Positions 40,556 through 51,794 are shown, numbered from the stretch's first letter. The stretch is DNA of 64,000 nucleotides from Oegoconia quadripuncta (GCA_949316235.1 OX438749.1:33118022-33182021); one strand, 5' to 3'. Translations and numbers: made by a program. Notes: a model not told the origin generated them from the letters alone.

Positions 40556-40935
40556 CAAATTCAAAAAAAGTTTTATTTCGTAAGTTATAAGAATAACATT
40601 TGAAATCCTTATGTATTGTTATATATTATTCTTATTACTTCTATATATATATTTATTTGTGTGTAGGTATTTGTATACGCCCAATCTACTGTTTTCTATC
40701 TAACCCTATGGTTGACTGGAAGAAATCCCTCTATCAATGTAAAATTAATGTATTGCCTTTTGTACAATAAAGCGTTTACAAACAAACAATCGTCATGAGC
40801 ATGACATACAAATTATTACTCATTCACTAGGCAGTCTCCCCAGAGAAGAACGAGTAAGAAACTCAGTTCTTGCTCTTTTTAAATAAGTATTTAACAAATA
40901 TGATTCGACAAAGAAAAATAAGAACACAATATAGT
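40556..40935 (-). mobile_element. LINE-X 3' part split by another LINE end
   Basis: 40,556-40,604 (TTTTATTTCGTAAGTTATAA) continues at 40,790 (CATGACATACAAATTATTAC, CCCCAGAGAAGAACGAG). Confidence 0.75.
40605..40789 (+). mobile_element. LINE 3' end with CAAA tail, nested in LINE-X
   Basis: GGTTGACTGGAAGAAATCCC and GTACAATAAAGCGTTTACAA then ACAAAC. A second copy is at 54,640-54,830. Confidence 0.75.
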
Positions 40936-42070
40936 TACTGGATATTGCCGAGCGGTTCATGTCCATGCATTCTTATTATCTGGATATTGCCGAGCGGTTC
41001 ATGTCCATGCATTCTTATTATCTAGATAGTTATTAATTGCAATTTTCAACAAACTTAGTGAGAATAAATATGTTATAAGCATCACAGAGCTACCCTACTT
41101 AAACCGTATACGTATACTGTGCCTCCGGTCTCTTATTTCACAGTCCCAAGCAGTTCTCAGTACTTGTCGACTCATTCTAATACTTTCAGATTAAAACATC
41201 AAATTAAATACCTATTACAATAAAAATCACCACCGTCCGTCCGTCCGTGGAATTTGTGAATCAATTTGGAGCGCATAATTTTCTAGTGATGGGCGGAAAT
41301 GGGTATCGATTTGTCGGTGAAAATGTATCGAGTGTTTGGGGCGTGGTCTCTCCACTGGACTAATGTATCTTGGTTATTAAAGCTATTAATTTTAAGTTTT
41401 GTTGTGTGTGTCCAATCTTTGTCTGGATGTCTGACGAATGTGTGGTCCGATTTAAGTGCGGTTTGTTGTTTGTATTAAAGCTTAAACGAGGGGCTAGGTT
41501 ATTAGCCATAATCAGGCCGGTCACAACCTTCACGTCGAGAGCGTTAAATACCTGATCAAGAGGGAGAATTTGAAATTGGAAATCAAAGAAACTTACCAAC
41601 TCAGCAATGATGAAGCACTTTCATTGAATTTTGGGTAAAACAGGTTGTGTTATGATTGTGGTCATGCGTTGGTATATGTGACCCAATAATTACTTAAATA
41701 TTAATTGTCGAAAAAAACAAAAATAGCGGAGACCGTTCAACACGGCTAACGAAGTAGATTAGATGGTAAAATTGTCGAGTACCACCACAACGGCGCTAGT
41801 GTACAAAAAAAAATATAAAGTGCAAGGCATCGGGCCTGTCTAGCCATGTTTGATGAAAATCGGTTAAACCGTTTCGAAGATATATAGATTCAAACACAGT
41901 TGTTTGGTGTATTTGTATGATACAATAGTCCTTCGAAGGTTTTCAAAAATTACAATTTAATGACACTAATTATTATAAACATGAGGGAAATTAATGAAAG
42001 TATTAGAGGTGAACGACATTCCGTTGAGACGACACAACGATTCGCTTCAGATACAGGGCCCGTAATATTC
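40936..42070. other. Longest stretch without assigned feature
   Basis: 41,850-41,900 (GATGAAAATCGGTTAAACCG) resembles an interspersed repeat. A 46 bp tandem doublet (GGATATTGCCGAGCGGTTCA) is at 40,940-41,030. The reading frames here are short and unconvincing. Confidence 0.45.
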
Positions 42071-42071
42071 A

Positions 42072-42230
42072 AAATCAATCTTATTTATGTAATGAAAAAT
42101 TATCGCTTGAAAACGTCACACTTTTATAAAATTTAAATTGCTGCTCATTCACAGGACTAACTCCACAGAGAAGGATGAGCAAGAAACTCAGCGTTGCTCT
42201 TTTTAAGGTGATATTAATTCAAATTGTGAT
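42072..42230 (-). mobile_element. LINE-X 3' end
   Basis: CGCTTGAAAACGTCACAC and GAGCAAGAAACTCAGCG. Confidence 0.72.
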
Positions 42231-42630
42231 TTGACAAAATGAAGTGTAAAATGAAACCGCTTGATTCATTACACAATTGACAAGGTTAGAACCACATTTC
42301 TCGAAAGAATTTTTTCTTTGGCAACACTTTTCAGTCAAATTTTCTCTCTAATTAATATCGTCAAAACATCGATACCCCGACAACACTAGACGCACTCTTT
42401 TCCACGCAAGTAACTCGGAATCCGTTACATTTCTCTGCACTAACGAGTTTGGAACGACCCCGGCGACATTACGTGCCGACGGAACGAGTGATCGCTGTGA
42501 ATAGCCCTCACCGTTAACGGTTTAGTCACGGACCCCGAGCGACGTATGTCCGGTGTTTTGTTTAGATAATTATAGGACGCGAGGGGAAAATGCGGTGAAG
42601 TTTTTGGAAATTTTTGAATGGCAGGTGGTG
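42231..42630. other. Stretch without assigned feature
   Basis: GC-richer from 42,440. No gene recognised. Confidence 0.45.
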
Positions 42631-42731
42631 GTTCCATGCCTTGGCTGTTCCCATTATGAATGAAGAGTCGAACCGCTTAGTGTGAATGTTCGGTATGTTA
42701 ACTACATACGGGTGGAATCCCTCCCCGCGCC
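42631..42731 (-). pseudogene. LINE-Y, part downstream of the R1-like insertion
   Basis: Minus strand GGATTCCACCCGTATGTAGT, ATACCGAACATTCACACTAA and GCCAAGGCATGGAA, equal to 17,745-17,835. Continues at 44,312. Confidence 0.8.
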
Positions 42732-44311
42732 TTTTTTTTTTTTTTTTTTTTTTTCGCGGGGAAATGCGTTACGCGTACCGCTCGCCTGGGGGACGGCGAG
42801 TCGGTTATGTGGGACTCCCCTCCCTAACGGGAGGGATACCCACTAAAACCCCGCGGCGACCTTCTTCGGCAGTAGGGAGGACCTGGGAACGCATAAGCGG
42901 CTCCAGGCCCCCCCCTGCCCTGCCCCCCCTCACAAGGGGAGGCCCGTTCCCGGAGGGCGGCTAGCGCGCCCTCCACGGGGGGCGCTGTCGAGTCTCACAC
43001 CGCAATCAGCGGGTGGTATGAGGCGCGACAGGGCCCGATGCGATGACACCCCCCCGGTCGCTCCGGGGGGTGTCATCCTCTCCCGGGCCGCGTCCGACGA
43101 CTACATCGCCCCGAGATGTAGCCGCCCGCGACCCTCAGGCGACGTGCAGGGGGGGCTAGCGAGCGTTGCCGCCCCCCCGACGTCGCCTCCTGCGAGCGGG
43201 ATCGGCCCTCTCCCGATCCCGCTCTGCGGCCTCCTTCTGGAGCATGACTGCCTCGCAGAAGGAGGCCGCTGCCCTCCAACCCTCCTCACTCGCCAGCATA
43301 GCCGCGACTAATGCTGACGGGGACAGATCTCGTCCGATCCGGTCGACCAGGTCTCTACGCTCGGACTGCCACGCCGGGCAGTCCTCCAGCGTGTGCTGGG
43401 CGGAGTCCTGGTCGGACGCGCAGTGGTGGCATCGTGCCGTCTCCTCCCGTCCGATTCGACTCAGATACTCACCGAAGCACCCGTGCCCGGTGAGTATCTG
43501 AGTCAACCTGTAGGTGACGCAGCCTTTCCTCCCCATCCATGCTTCGAAGTTCGGCAGAACGGCTCCGACGGCGCGTTGGCGAGCGCAGCCTTGTATCACA
43601 AGGCGCTCCCGCCAGAGCGTCAGCGCCCGTCGGTGTGCGTTCTGCCGTAGCATCTCGAGCGCACGGTCAGGCGCGACCCCCTCGGCATCCCGTTCGACAG
43701 AGCGGATGCGGTCGTAAACCGCCGCGTCCATGTCGGCCAGGATGTCGAAGGGTGGAGCCCGCGCTAGGACCGTCGCCGCCTCGAACGAAATCGTCCGGTA
43801 GCCTCGTACGATCCGAATGGCCATCAGCCGCTGCAGACTCCCGAGGAGAGCTCTGCAGCGGGAGGACCTCGCCAGGTCGTTCGACCAGACGGGGGCCCCG
43901 TAGAGGGCCATGGATCGCACGACGCCACCGTAGAGGCGGCGAACTTCCTCCCGTGGTCCCCCGAGATTAGGTAGGAGGCGGTGCAAAGCGCCCGCTACCT
44001 TTCGCACTCGGGGGACCAGGCGCTCGAAGTGCTCTTCGAAGCCCCATCGGCTGTCCAGGGTGAGGCCCAGGTACTTGATGCACCGCCCCACCTGGACTTC
44101 GGCGTCACCTATCCGGAGTCGCGAGCTGGGTGGTTGGCGACCTCGACGGAGGCCGTGAAACCATAGCGCCTCGGTCTTGTGAGGCGCTACCTCTAGGCCC
44201 AGCTCGCGGACCTTCCCGACGACACATGCCACGCCAAGTTCGGCGAGCCGAAGCACCTCCTCAAAGTCGGTCCCCTCCCCTCCCCTCCCCGCCCTCCCCT
44301 CCCCTCCCCTC
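42732..44311 (-). pseudogene. R1-like LINE, 5'-truncated, C-terminal ORF open
   Basis: The minus-strand frame from about 44,265 to 43,156 (370 of 445 codons in the open frame) encodes the C-terminal half of an R1-clade reverse transcriptase: LELAPHKTEA-type EVAPHKTEALWFHG, then CIKYLGLTLDSRWGF, then the thumb (LYGGVVRSMALYGAPVWSND), then RTISFEAATVLARAPPFDIL. Near the end CHHCASDQDSAQHTLEDC gives C-x2-C-x8-H-x4-C, typical of R1. The protein ends in an arginine-rich tail. About 420 bp of GC-rich 3' untranslated DNA and poly(A) follow (T run from 42,732). The catalytic YxDD lies upstream of the truncation. CCCTCCCCGCGCC flanks it (42,719-42,731; 44,312-44,324). Codon use is far richer in GC than the neighbours. 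Confidence 0.88.
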
Positions 44312-44321
44312 CCCTCCCCGC
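44269..44321. repeat. (CCCCT)n tract at the 5' junction of the R1-like LINE
   Basis: Ten or so CCCCT units with one CGCC interruption, continuous with the target-site duplication. Confidence 0.85.
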
Positions 44322-44521
44322 GCCTAGTAGTCCGAAGATGAAATGGCGATGGTGGATTTAAGGTTGTGTAATTCCAACGCACACTCACCGAAGTGCATCC
44401 TGTAAAAGACTGAGAGACAGGCGACCTTGCGACGGTGTTCGAGGCTCTGCAATTTGGCAGTGATCGAATGGTCACCAATGACTCTTTTGGCACGTCGTCT
44501 TTTCAAATAATATATTTCAAA
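44312..44521 (-). pseudogene. LINE-Y, part upstream of the R1-like insertion
   Basis: Minus strand reads AKLQSLEHRRKVACLSVFYR, then MHFGECALELHNL, then frame-shifted PSPFHLRTTR just before the insertion. Confidence 0.82.
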
Positions 44522-44844
44522 TAATATTTAGTGTGGAAATGACTCCACCGACAGGAGCATAGCTCTTAAATTGAAGAGAGAACTATTAAAAGCATTTATT
44601 TCGTTTCATTTTTGGTAGTGCAAGTCTGTGGTCGCTGTACCTGAAACAGGCGCGACTTTATGTATGTATATATTTTAGTTTATTCTAAACATATCCAACA
44701 GTTATAATTCAACATTGGTGCTTAGTGGTAATATTGCTGGGATAACTACAACCAAATACAGGATATCACTACATGATAATATTATGGTAATGCTGAACAG
44801 GTGAGTGTGTGTGTACGCGTGTATAAGGGCATGTTGAAGGTTTG
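44522..44844. other. Stretch without assigned gene
   Basis: 44,550-44,590 (ACTCCACCGACAGGAGCATA) is an RTE-3 3' scrap. The rest is unmatched. Confidence 0.45.
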
Positions 44845-45106
44845 CTTATCATCCAGATAGTCAGAAATTTTATAATAGGCTTTGGTAAATAATGTCTGTT
44901 TTATGATGGTTTTGAATTTATTTCAAGGTAAATTTTGAATGTCCACTGGAACCTTATTATAAAAGCGTATACATTGCCCCTTAAATGACTTAGTGACTTT
45001 GTGTAAACGGCTGACATGAACAGCAAGTTTATTTTTATATCTGGTATTAACATTATGTATATCACTATTTTTCTTAAACGATTCTATATTTTTTCTTACA
45101 CTTTTT
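44845..45106 (-). pseudogene. LINE-X coding fragment
   Basis: Minus strand reads KKNSDIHNVNTRYKNKLAVH, VSRLHKVTKSFKGQCIRFYN, KVPVDIQNLP, then KISDYLDDK. Directly abuts SINE-D. Confidence 0.82.
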
Positions 45107-45107
45107 T

Positions 45108-45366
45108 TTATGCACCACGGGCTGGTACTTGACCTCAATCACACCTGATGTTAAGTGAAGATGAGGTCGAAGGTGGAAGCGTACTGACCCGGAAACCCCA
45201 ACACATTTGGGGAACTGGCTATCTTATCACTGACAACCGGAACACAACAATGCTGTTAACATTGCTGCTTGGCGGCAGATTTAGATAAGATGGTGGTAGC
45301 TAGCCAGGCAGACATCCAAATGCCCTACCACCAATCAAACAGAGTACTAAACATGTACCCCGCTGT
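45108..45366 (-). mobile_element. SINE-D, cut inside the head
   Basis: CGGGCTGGTACTTGACCTCA through CATGTACCCCGCTG. The A and B boxes are lost. Confidence 0.87.
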
Positions 45367-45384
45367 ATGTACCCCCGTATAAAA

Positions 45385-45680
45385 AAAAAAAGAAAAAAAA
45401 AGCATTTATTTGCATCCATGTACACACACATAACAAATTTTACATATGAAAAATACAACTAAAACAATAAAACACAAGTACAGAAACAAACAAATATTAT
45501 GTGTGTGCCGCAGTATACAAAAAGGCTACAGCTCAGTGTATGGATTTGGCCGAGGCGGGCAAAACACTGGTATTCTGCTGAAACCTGAGGGGTGGTCTGG
45601 GACAAATGGAATTTTGAAATGTGTTTGGTGTTATCAAATTAAAACTAACGTTATTGGTAAATGGATATTGTGTAAGATTA
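45385..45680 (-). mobile_element. LINE-V-related 3' region
   Basis: GCATTTATTTGCATCCATG, GGCTACAGCTCAGTGTATGG, GCAAAACACTGGTATTC. Similar to 48,903-49,140 and to 53,985-54,060 reversed. It continues past the hAT element. Confidence 0.55.
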
Positions 45681-45688
45681 TTCCCGTA

Positions 45689-46153
45689 TAGGGTTGCCAG
45701 ATAGGAACTTATCAAATCCGGGACAGTTCTAAAAAAAAAAAAAAACAATGTCGGGTCGTGGCCATAATAGAAAATATCATATATTTTTTTTATTTTCAAA
45801 GGATTCATATTTATATTTAAAAGATGAAATGCCATTTTTTCAAAAAACATACTTTTATTAGCTGTAGGTATGTAATTAGCTTAAATTGGTAAATTAAAAC
45901 TTTGGTAGACAATTACTAAATTACAAATTAAATAGTAATAAACTGAAGAAAACAAACTATTGCACGCACTCCCGTCCCGCGCGCCTCCCGCACTCGCTCA
46001 CCGGCAGCCATGTCATTCCTTTCGTTGCTAGTTTATTTTGTTAAAAAATAATAACTTTTCAAAATCCGGGACAATGAGCGCAAATTCCTGGACACGGGAC
46101 AAGAGGCAAGATTCCGGGACAATCCCGGATTTCCCGGCGGTCTGGCAAGCCTA
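45689..46153. mobile_element. Nonautonomous hAT element, 465 bp, with 8 bp duplication
   Basis: Begins TAGGGTTGCCAGA and ends in the inverse of TAGGCTTGCCAGA, with AAATCCGGGACA and its inverse just inside. TTCCCGTA flanks both ends exactly (45,681-45,688; 46,154-46,161), the 8 bp typical of hAT. No transposase frame. Confidence 0.88.
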
Positions 46154-46405
46154 TTCCCGTAACATATTTGATTCAATTAATAAAATATAATGTATATGCG
46201 CTATGCAGAAATAAATAAGTATTCAACTGTACAATGGTGTATTTTGTGAATATCTCCTAAAACTCGTCAATAAAGTATCGATGCAACTGCATCCCACCCC
46301 TATACTGCACAATGGGAGGTCGATGAAGGTCCCGGCAATCTGTTCATGTTGCCGCAAATAGGGAAATGGGTCTGATTTGGACGCAGTGAATCATTTTTTT
46401 TTATT

Positions 46406-46728
46406 CACGACGGGTTTGTACTTGACTTCAATCACACCATGTTGAGTGAAGATGAGGCCGAATGTGGTAGCGTACTGACCCGGAAACCTCGTCTTAATTG
46501 GGGGACTGGCTATCTTATCTCTGACAACCGGAACACAACAATGCTATTAACATAGCTGCTTGGCGGCAGATTTAGATAAGATGGTGGTAGCTAGCCAGGC
46601 TTACATTTTAAAATGCCCTACCACCAATCAAACCGAGTACTTAAACACATGTACCCCGCTGGGGTTCGAACCCGCGACTTCCGAATCGTAAACCCAATGT
46701 TGTTTACATTGAGCCACGGAGGCGGTTA
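46406..46728 (-). mobile_element. SINE-D, full length
   Basis: Reverse copy ending in the intact head GAGCCACGGAGGCGGTT. Confidence 0.9.
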
Positions 46729-46740
46729 AAATCAAAAATC

Positions 46741-46805
46741 AAATCAAAATCAAAAATGTTTTTATTTCGTAAGTTATAAGAATAACATTTGAAATCGTCA
46801 TGATG
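46741..46805 (-). mobile_element. LINE-X 3' terminus
   Basis: TCAAAATCAAAAATGTTTTT and ATAAGAATAACATTTGAAAT. Confidence 0.65.
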
Positions 46806-46954
46806 GCCCGAGATGGACTAAAATGTGTGATTGAGATCAAATGCTAACCACGTGTGCATAAAAAAAGATTTTCCATTACTAACTTCTAATAGATTTAAGT
46901 ACATTTTTAACCACCGATGAAAATGAAAATTATGTGTGTCTGACGGCGTTGTGT

Positions 46955-47024
46955 GTCATAGTCAAAAATGCTTTATTTTGTAGTTGCACAGGGTACACTT
47001 AAAACAGTTTTTAAGTGTACCCTG
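46955..47024 (-). mobile_element. LINE-X 3' terminus ending in a hairpin
   Basis: AGTCAAAAATGCTTTATTTT, then CAGGGTACACTTAAAA (46,989-47,004) and its exact inverse (47,009-47,024). Confidence 0.7.
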
Positions 47025-47475
47025 ACCGAAGAACCCGCAACAGTTAGTTTCGAAGACAGGATCACCTATCCAGAAATACAGTCAACAAAAATGCATAAAT
47101 GTCTGCTTAATTGGCATTACGACAATCCAATAAACAATACCTGAAATCGTTGCCCAAAATTAAACGGGGATTTCGGCAAAGGAATTTCAATAAGTACATC
47201 AACCGCCATTTTGTTAATTTGGTTCCGGGATTCCTTTAAAAATAGTCAAGGAAATAATATTCAGGTCAGGGAAAAGTCGCAGTTAGTACAACACAATACA
47301 AATACACTTTATTGCACAAAAGGAGAATATACATTTTACAAAGCACAATACTGAAAAGAGTACAATGAGGCGACCTTATCACTAAGAGCGATCTCTTCCA
47401 GGCGACCTTTGGAGGATAGGAGTACAACTTTATAGAACAGGTAATAGGTTGTACAAAATAAGGATGCAGATGCAG
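47025..47475. other. Stretch without assigned gene
   Basis: 47,285-47,320 (CAATACAAATACACTTTATT) looks like a reversed LINE end. The rest is unmatched. Confidence 0.4.
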
Positions 47476-47803
47476 AACCGCCTCCGTGGCTCAATGTAAA
47501 CAACATTGTGTTTACGATTGGGAGGTCGCGGGTTCGAACCCCAGCGGGGTACATGTTTAAGTACTCGGTTTGGTTGGTGGTAGGGCATTTTAAATGTCCG
47601 CCTGGCTAGCTACCACCATCTTTACTAAATCTGCCGCCAAACAGCAATGTTAATAGCATTGTTGTATTCCGGTTGTCAGAGATAAGATAGCCAGTCCCCC
47701 AAATGTGTTGGGGTTTCCTGGTCAGTACACTTCGACCTTCGTCGCTTCACTTAACATCAGGTGTGATTGAGGTCAAGTATCAATCCGTTGTGCATAAAAA
47801 AAA
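47476..47803 (+). mobile_element. SINE-D, full length
   Basis: Head AACCGCCTCCGTGGCTCAAT, B box GGTTCGAACCC, complete body, A run. Confidence 0.92.
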
Positions 47804-48059
47804 GGGGATACATTCACCAGTCCCTAACAGTTCCTTAAAAGAATAAGTTTCAGCTGAGGCCTGGAATACTGGGAGCATATTTTAAGGGCCGCAGTGAAGA
47901 TTGACTGTCTCCCGGCGAGCAATATCCCTGATGTATGGCGCGCGCGCGTGACTAAGGGGGAGCTCGGAAATTAGATTTACTGTGATACATTTTCTGGTCG
48001 GACTCTTATGAAGGTATGTAAAGCAGTCTCGATAGTTAGTACCTTATAGCTAACAGTGT

Positions 48060-48215
48060 CATTAATCTAACTGAGAAATAATTTTAAGATAATGTCAATA
48101 TTTTTTCAATAAGGTTTCTGTTGCTATACAAAAATCTTACTTTCATATAAATTTAAAGATTCTACAAAACAGAAACTTATTAAGAAAGCATATTATAAAA
48201 CTATTATATTTAATT
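48060..48215 (+). mobile_element. LINE-X coding fragment
   Basis: TTTTTCAATAAGGTTTCTGT through AACAGAAACTTATTAAG encodes remnants of FNKVPVDIQNLP and QKLIKKAY. Confidence 0.7.
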
Positions 48216-48477
48216 AAGTATGTACATGAAACAACAAATTTATAAAACACAAATTAGAAATACCTATATCTTATAGAAAAAATACGCCGTCCAACTCGCT
48301 TCCGTGAGGCATAGTACTTAGTACGCTAGCGCTATTGCCTCGCTGAATGCATAAGCTCAGCTGCTGAGCAAAGTAGGTACCAGCTCTCACATCTCCAGAG
48401 GCGTGGACCAGTCTAACGGATAAATCGTTTACAAATTGTTTCATACAATATTATAAAATATTAAACTATTTGGATTA

Positions 48478-48622
48478 AAGTCTGAGAAATAAAAATTGTA
48501 AGACATGTGAAGTCCCCAACCCGCATTGGGCCAGCGTGGTGGACTATGGCCCATACTCCCTCATTATACGAGGGAAGGCCTATATCCCTGCAGTGGGATG
48601 TTTACGGGCTGATGATGATTTG
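48478..48622 (+). mobile_element. SINE-C 3' part
   Basis: GTCTGAGAAATAAAAATTG through GGGATGTTTACGGGCTGATG. Confidence 0.83.
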
Positions 48623-48755
48623 GATGATAATAAACCATGGTACCAGCTCGTTCGCATGCCAGGCTATTTCACAATTAATAATGAAATATAAAAACCTGTT
48701 TTTAATAGAGCAAGCCCTCGAGTTTCCTGCTTGTTCTTCTCAGGGGAAAATTGGA
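48623..48755 (+). mobile_element. LINE-X 3' fragment
   Basis: GCATGCCAGGCTATTTCACA and TTCCTGCTTGTTCTTCTCAG. Confidence 0.72.
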
Positions 48756-48902
48756 CCAGGACAGGGGACATAACACCAGTGTTACAAACTGTGTATGTGA
48801 CATAATGCATACAAGACGAACAACGTGACATAGTACGAAACTGACGAACTTGCGTATCATGACCCTCAGTTATCTAGTATCCACAGTACTTCACCTCTAA
48901 AA

Positions 48903-49140
48903 GACTATAGATAGATAGATAGATAGATAGATAAAGCCCTTATTTGTTTCCACAGTCACACACATACATTTAGCTTATATATATATATTTAGCTTATAAC
49001 ATAATATTGTAACACTAACGCATGTGTGTGCTGCAGCAGTACAAATGGGTCATAGCTCAGTGTATTAGATTGCTCATTGAGCAAAACACTGATTTTCAGC
49101 TATCCCCTAAGGAGCAGAGCAACTTGGAACCTAAACCAGA
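48903..49140 (-). mobile_element. LINE-V-related 3' end with GATA tail
   Basis: Seven GATA units, CCCTTATTTGTTTCCACAGT, GGGTCATAGCTCAGTG, AACACTGATTTTCAGCTA. It is the reverse of the insert at 53,765-54,189. Confidence 0.7.
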
Positions 49141-49745
49141 GGAAACAGTAAGTATTAAGTAAATAGCAATTTTCAGACTCTTGAAATAGTGATTGATGAG
49201 TGATAGGTGCGAGTGAATATAAAGAGACGTAGTGTTTGTAAGTTGTAGAGCTCAAGAACAGTATATACGTAACTTTCTCATAGTTGGATAATTTGCAACA
49301 TAAAAATATATATGTTATAATGTAAAGCATAGACAATTAATAATCTACGCAATCATTTGGTGTGAATGCCCCAAACATCATTTTCAAATACTTTAATATC
49401 GGTATAGTAGATAATAAGAGTGGAACTGGTGCGAGCGCAGGCGCACGGTACGGAACGACCGTTGCCCTGTCGAACTGTGCCGACTGTCGACCGGCCACGG
49501 TCTGTGACCGACCACCATGACAGTCCACTGTTACGTCCACTCGTTCAGATATTAGATATTATTGTTTTTATTCGATGAATAGAATGGTGTAGCTGTATAA
49601 TGTGTGTCAATGGTGGTGGTCACTCGCTTTTACCTCGTATATGTAGCAATCGACGTTCAAAATTAACATGCTACGAGCTTAAGTCCACTGTAATCTTAAA
49701 GTTTGTATTATATATCACGCCGAATGTATGAAGAGATGACTCTAC
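49141..49745. other. Stretch without assigned feature
   Basis: 49,425-49,545 is GC-richer. No gene recognised. Confidence 0.45.
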
Positions 49746-50125
49746 ATCGGTTATAATGCCCTGGTACTCTGGGGTCTAAGGGGGCAATAAATAAGTTGAC
49801 GCTGCAGATCACCACTTTTGATCCTAGCTTGGTATCACCTACTGAGACTATTGCAATTCAGGATCAATTTGCACGAACAAAATCGAGCTGGGATAAGCAA
49901 GAGACCTAATGACTGTTACTCCTGCAAGCCAGGATCAAGCGCGGCGCTCTTGCTGGGTTATGTTCGCCTGGTACCGCCGTGCAGATCACCACTATTGATC
50001 CTGCCTGGTAGAAAGTCCAGTATGAATATCAATCCTACCGGTCTCTTGCTAATCCCAGCTCGGTTATGTTCTCCTGGTACAGCCGCCGTGCAGATCACCA
50101 TTAATAACTTGGCTTGCAAGAGTAG
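49746..50125 (+). repeat. Motif array 3: GGTTATGTTCGCCTGGTACC
   Basis: Core copies at about 49,749, 49,956 and 50,062, each followed within 60 bp by GCAGATCACCA. More diverged than arrays 2 and 4. Confidence 0.55.
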
Positions 50126-50199
50126 TGGGAGTATCCAACCCTACCTAGCTCTTGCATAAACGTTGGAGACCCTAGGTACAAACCAAGTTAAATATGAAA

Positions 50200-50404
50200 G
50201 AAAGAAAGAAATTATTTATTTGCCAGAATACAGTTTACAAGGTCTGATAAGAAATTTAGGAATCATGTATTCAATCTGCATGCAGATGTGCAAAATATGA
50301 TTTGTGACACTTTACATAGCATTCTGGTAATTTAAATATTCCTTGACATCATAGAAACGAGAAATATGGGTAGACAAGTAAGGTAATTATATCTTATATA
50401 CATT
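50200..50404 (-). other. LINE-like 3' end and unassigned DNA
   Basis: AAATTATTTATTTGCCAGAA and ACAGTTTACAAGGTC resemble 60,895-60,940. Confidence 0.4.
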
Positions 50405-50510
50405 ATACTTTGTCATGTCATACCAAGAGGTTAAATCGAGGACGGAAATCAGAGAGATGTGGTTATGACTCCTCCGACAAGAGCATAGTTCTTAAATTGA
50501 AGAAGTACAT
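50405..50510 (+). pseudogene. RTE-3 3' end
   Basis: TGTCATACCAAGAGGTTAAA (SYQEVK block) and CTCCTCCGACAAGAGCATAG. Confidence 0.65.
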
Positions 50511-50518
50511 TAGTATCT

Positions 50519-50611
50519 AGTTTCCGGGTCAGTACGCTTCCATCTTCGGCCTCATCTTCACTTGGTCTCAAGTGTGATTGAGGACAAGTGCTAACCCGTT
50601 GTGAATAAAGA
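50519..50611 (+). mobile_element. SINE-D 3' end
   Basis: AGTTTCCGGGTCAGTACGCT through CTAACCCGTTGTGAATAAAG. Confidence 0.8.
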
Positions 50612-50850
50612 AGGATATCTCATACATATACAGGAGGCAAGTATGTCTAGACCAACGATTTCTAATAGACGATAGTGACGTCATAAGAAATATTAAAAAC
50701 TTTGAACGAATTGACGAAACTACTTTCTCTGGTGAAGAATGTAACATTAAACCTTTCAAAATAAAAAAGTGATAAGTATAAAATTTTCATTTCACCGACA
50801 AAACTCCCCTACATTCTTCAATTGTCTGATATACATACTATCGAATACTA

Positions 50851-51155
50851 AGGCCCGTATTAATAAATCAAGTATTGAGGCCGTATCACCTGAGATGCGT
50901 CTTAAGAAGTTGACGCTATCTCAAGCTCCGTGCTAATTTATAAACCAATCTTGAGGTCTACTCAGTTCAGATCACTTCGCGACGAATGAATGACAGTGTT
51001 GAGTTTCGTTTATTAATACGCGCACCTCTCAAGTGAGTACTGCTTGAGTATACACGTGCTTTTCAGGTCTCAAGTTAGGTTTATTAATCAACACGTTTAT
51101 GTGACCGGTCACAAGACTGTTCTCAATCTTGGGAATGGTTTATTAATAGGGGCTT
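50851..51155. mobile_element. MITE-5 copy b
   Basis: AGGCCCGTATTAATAAATCA at the left is inverted at the right (TTTATTAATAGGGGC). Matches 19,898-20,200 throughout. Confidence 0.68.
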
Positions 51156-51503
51156 AAGATAAGGTGTTATGCACATTTTTACATACTTAAGTTCGTTTTG
51201 CGTTCAAAGAATAAGTCATATATGTCACTTTGTTCCCTAGACGATAATTTATTATTCAATATCACTTGAAGGTGGGGACGAAGCTGCGGCCGAAAAGCAT
51301 CTAACATGTATACCTAGGTACTTTTCCACCTTGTATACAGCCTTGTAATAAGCTCTGCGCTACAACAGTAATAGCCATGATTGCATAATCACAATGATTC
51401 AGCCATTTAGATACCAACACTGCTCAGTCATAGTGGCAGTCACCTCGGGCTGCACCAATGATGTCATGCATTTATAGGTCATAATTAGGCTTACCAACTG
51501 TTT
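51156..51503. other. Stretch without assigned feature
   Basis: No gene or matched repeat. Confidence 0.5.
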
Positions 51504-51668
51504 GACGACCGGTTGGTGTAGTGGATAGTGACCCGTCAGCGGAACCAACGGTTGCGAGTTCGAATTCGAGGCGTAAATGTTTGTGTGATGAATACGAACA
51601 TCTACTCCTGAGTCATGGATGTTTATATAAATATGTATGTTTATGCGTTATCTAGTATACATAGTAGT
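51504..51668 (+). mobile_element. SINE-B, 3'-truncated
   Basis: GACGACCGGTTGGTGTAGTG, damaged B box, body to TTATCTAGTATACATAG. Confidence 0.8.
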
Positions 51669-51794
51669 GTTCTAAATATTTATTTATTATTTGTCCCGCT
51701 TCTGGATCAACTTTGGGCCGTCCCGCCTAGACACTTACCGGGACACCTTTTGTCCCGGAAATCAGTGACAAAATATTATCTAACTAATATTATA

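Noticed and set aside
43018..44327. Plus-strand frames of 60-143 codons in the GC-rich block
   Set aside because: They are antisense shadows of the R1-like reverse transcriptase, kept open by high GC content.
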